A stretch of DNA of 64,000 bases from assembly GCF_026212465.1 (NCBI RefSeq), contig NC_080056.1, positions 19,903,036 through 19,967,035 on the forward strand. The letters are read 5' to 3'. A program made the position numbers and the translations under genes. Positions 61,843 through 64,000 of this stretch are shown here, in pieces. This DNA is from Amaranthus tricolor. Its lineage: Eukaryota > Streptophyta > Magnoliopsida > Caryophyllales > Amaranthaceae. Positions within the stretch are counted from its first letter, which is position 1. Every line of letters begins with the position of its first letter. The notes beneath the pieces were generated by a model. That model ran no database searches and was not told the DNA's origin. It saw only the letters and a program-made list of their open reading frames with translations.

Positions 61843-62816
61843 CAGTGAAGGATCTAGGGTTAAGAGTCCCCTTGGGCACCAACGAATTGACGAAATTTTT
61901 TCAGAGGTTCGTTTGTAAAATTTCACATCAAGCACCGACTTGTACATACTACAAACTCAAAAAGCCCACTCAAGCCCACAAATTAACGAAATCCATAAGA
62001 CCACAACTATCAATTCAAGATCCAGGAAATGGTAGATTGAAGCTAACCATATCCAACAAAGTGCCTGAAAGGCAAAAACCCAATGTGCCTCATATTGGCC
62101 ATAACAACACTCAACTATACAACTTTCAACCAAATCAAAGTAAAATTCTCTTTACTCCAACAGAAAAAACCCCCTTACAAATCTACAAAAAATATAGTGC
62201 TTAAGATAAGAACATAAAATCATCACATAAAAAAATGAAATAAAGTAATTAACCTCAAACTAAATTAGAACTACAATTCTACTAAAACCTATTGAAACCA
62301 ACAAAAATTTACTATAAATAAAGCAAGCCCTGTTGAAAATAACTCGAACTAGATAAGAAAAAATTAGATTAAGCAAGTAAAATCATGAATTGACAATGAT
62401 TACCCATCACATTTTCAAGTTTAGCAACCCTTTCATCCAAATCTTCATGATCATCAATATTCTCAGAAACATTCCCACCATTTTCAGAATCTTTTTAGTA
62501 CTTTCTCTCTCTTAAAACTAACCCTAAAACCCAAACCCTAGAAAATTCAAATCAAATTAAAACAAAGATAAAAACATCTAAAACGCCGGATTTTAAATGG
62601 TAAATTCAAATTCACCGGCGAATAATAGAAGAAGAATGTTTCATAACGTCTCTTCCAAAACCTTTTTGTTACTTTTTCTCTCTTAAACCAATTTAGGTTT
62701 TCATTTTCTTAAATCTTGAGACAATGAAAGCGTTTCACCCCCTGACTTCAAAAAAGAAAAATTTTAAATTTTCCCGGGGCACGTGCCCGGGAAAACCATA
62801 CGTAGATCTGCCACTG
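61843..62816 (+). mobile_element. Non-autonomous hAT-type element inside the LINE
   Basis: 974 bp. The left end CAGTGAAGGATCTAGGG and the complement of the right end CAGTGGCAGATCTACGT are imperfect inverted repeats of the common plant hAT form. Flanking 8-mers CGTGTAAT (61835-61842) and CGCATAAT (62817-62824) match at 6 of 8, the hAT target length. LINE RT sequence is continuous across the insert. The interior has a chance ORF (61845-62204) that starts inside the left end, and a 27-base near-palindrome (TTTTCCCGGG...CCCGGGAAAA) at 62770-62796. No transposase. Confidence 0.8.
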
Positions 62817-62824
62817 CGCATAAT

Positions 62825-64000
62825 GCTGAGGATAGGCTTTAATGATAACTGGGTTAGACACATTCTTAGCTCTATATCAAGTGTGTCTTTACCGTTCAAA
62901 GTTAATGGAAAAATATGTGGTAATGTGACTCCCTCTAGAGGTCTTCGACAAGGGAGCCCTATATCTCCCTACCTCTTCATTCAATGTGCAGAATCCTTTT
63001 TGACGCTGATTCACAAGGGGGTTGCTGATGGACGTATTCATAGTTTTCAAGTGTGTCGTAGAGCACAAAAGTTGTCATATTTGTTTTTTGTTGATGATAG
63101 TATTCTATTTGCTAAAGCTACGATGAGAGAATGCTTGGAAGTGGCTAATATCATTAGCTTGTATGAGAGAGCATCGGGCTAGATAGTTAATTACACAAAG
63201 ACGAAGATTTCTTTTAGCAAAGCGGTACAATCTAATGTTAGGCAAGAAATTATTGATAAGCTGGGTGTTACCGAAGTGAATAGACATGCAAAGTACTTGG
63301 GTCTTCCAACTTTGATTGGCAAATCAAAGAAGGCCATCTTCATGTGCCTCAAAGAGGGAGTGTGGAAAAAAAATTTAAGGATGGAAGGAGAAATTACTCT
63401 CGAGAGCTGGTAAGGAAATTCTTATGAAGGCGGTTATACAAGCAATCCATACTTACATGATGAGCATTTATCAAATCCCGGACGACTTACTCAATGGACT
63501 TCATTCTCTAATGGCGAGATTCTGGTGGGGGTCGAATGGTGGAGCAGGTAAGATCCATTGGCACAGTTGGGCAAATCTTTGTTTGCCCAAAAATCAAGGG
63601 GGCATGGGTTTTTGAGATATAAAAATTTTTAATGAGGCTCTTCTAGCTAAAAACTTTTTTGAGAACAACTTGTTGTGTTCTCTTTTTAAGGCTAGATACT
63701 TTAAGAATGGTGTGTTTATTGAAGATAGAAGAGGCTTTGATCCTAGCTTTACATGGCGTAATATTTGGGGATCAAACTCTTTTTTGATTAAAGGAATTGG
63801 GTTGAGAATTTACAATGGATAAACAATTTATGTCATGCATGATAAATGGGTGCCTCGAGGTTATAATCTAACCACCCCGAACACCATATATGCGTTTGAT
63901 GATGCATAATCTGTGAGTGAGTTCATTGATTTCGACAAATAATGTGAGTTGAACCAAAGTAAACTAGCTGCATACTTTGATACTCAGTGTTGTAAATCAA
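62825..64000 (+). pseudogene. LINE reverse transcriptase, second part, and start of C-terminal region
   Basis: Open from the insertion to 63182: RIGFNDNWVRHIL, PFKVNGKICGNVTPSRGLRQGSPISPYLF and the catalytic LFFVDDSILFAKA (about 63080-63118). Then a TAG at 63180-63182 where Trp or Gln is expected. Frames continue broken with KYLGLPTLIGKSKKAIF and, at 63424-63615, a block AIHTYMMSIYQIPDDL...MARFWWGSNGG...IHWHSWANLCLPKNQGGMGF typical of plant LINE C-terminal parts. Runs off the window. Confidence 0.88.

Larger units (their letters stand above)
58785..64000 (+). mobile_element. L1-type LINE retrotransposon, interrupted and cut by the window end
   Basis: Order on the plus strand: ORF1 with a DUF4283-like domain and zinc knuckle, endonuclease, then reverse transcriptase, as in plant L1 LINEs. 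A 974-bp hAT-type element interrupts the RT region (61843-62816). Many stops and frameshifts show it is dead. The 3' end and poly-A are beyond 64000. Confidence 0.88.

Noticed and set aside
61845..62204. 119-codon ORF at the start of the hAT insertion
   Set aside because: Begins inside the terminal repeat and has no domain or codon bias that supports a gene; probably chance.

Overview
This is nuclear DNA of a flowering plant, most likely a eudicot. It is AT-rich and packed with nested transposons, and holds two normal intron-containing host genes. Both host genes lie on the minus strand: plastid transketolase (45954-50852, seven exons) and 40S ribosomal protein S20/uS10 (52601-54342, three coding exons). 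No prokaryotic, organellar, rRNA, tRNA or CRISPR features were seen. Inverted motifs of the GAGA..GTCTCTC kind near 49670-49715 recall repeats I associate with Caryophyllales, but this is too weak to name a family.

Layout. 1-487: 3' end of a hAT-like transposon. About 1215-4264 and 17686-17826: a decayed minus-strand Ty3/gypsy (Tekay/Del-like) element. A full-length Athila-type element (4265-17680, two 1.9-kb LTRs, 5-bp target duplication CCTCA) split it in two. 17827-18011 and 26800-29683: a plus-strand Tekay-like element, itself split by a younger long-LTR element (18012-26799) whose 3.5-kb interior has almost no coding capacity. 29684-41522: a minus-strand Sirevirus-like Ty1/copia element with an extra ORF in the envelope position. 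A solo LTR of another family (37380-38865) interrupts its gag. 41523-45515: relics of a MITE, a Tat-like gypsy 5' end and a Tekay-type LTR. 45788-54600: the two host genes with their promoters, a duplicated block upstream of transketolase and MITEs. 54700-58594: a Mutator-like element (MULE) with 123-bp terminal inverted repeats. It carries a chimeric gene joining the MURA N-terminal half to a plant mobile domain (PMD), with no transposase catalytic domain. 58800-64000: an L1-type LINE, interrupted by a 974-bp hAT-type insertion and running off the window.

How it fits together. The nesting gives a relative insertion order. The host genes look intact: splice sites, frames and expected protein lengths (739 and 121 residues) all agree. 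Transposon genes are mostly broken, often by stops at expected Gln or Trp codons, as expected from deamination of methylated cytosine. The best candidates for something new are the MURA-PMD chimera with its four near-identical subterminal palindromes next to the RPS20 promoter, the GCTCGA palindrome modules shared by LTR and interior of the Athila element, and the extra ORF of the Sirevirus-like element.
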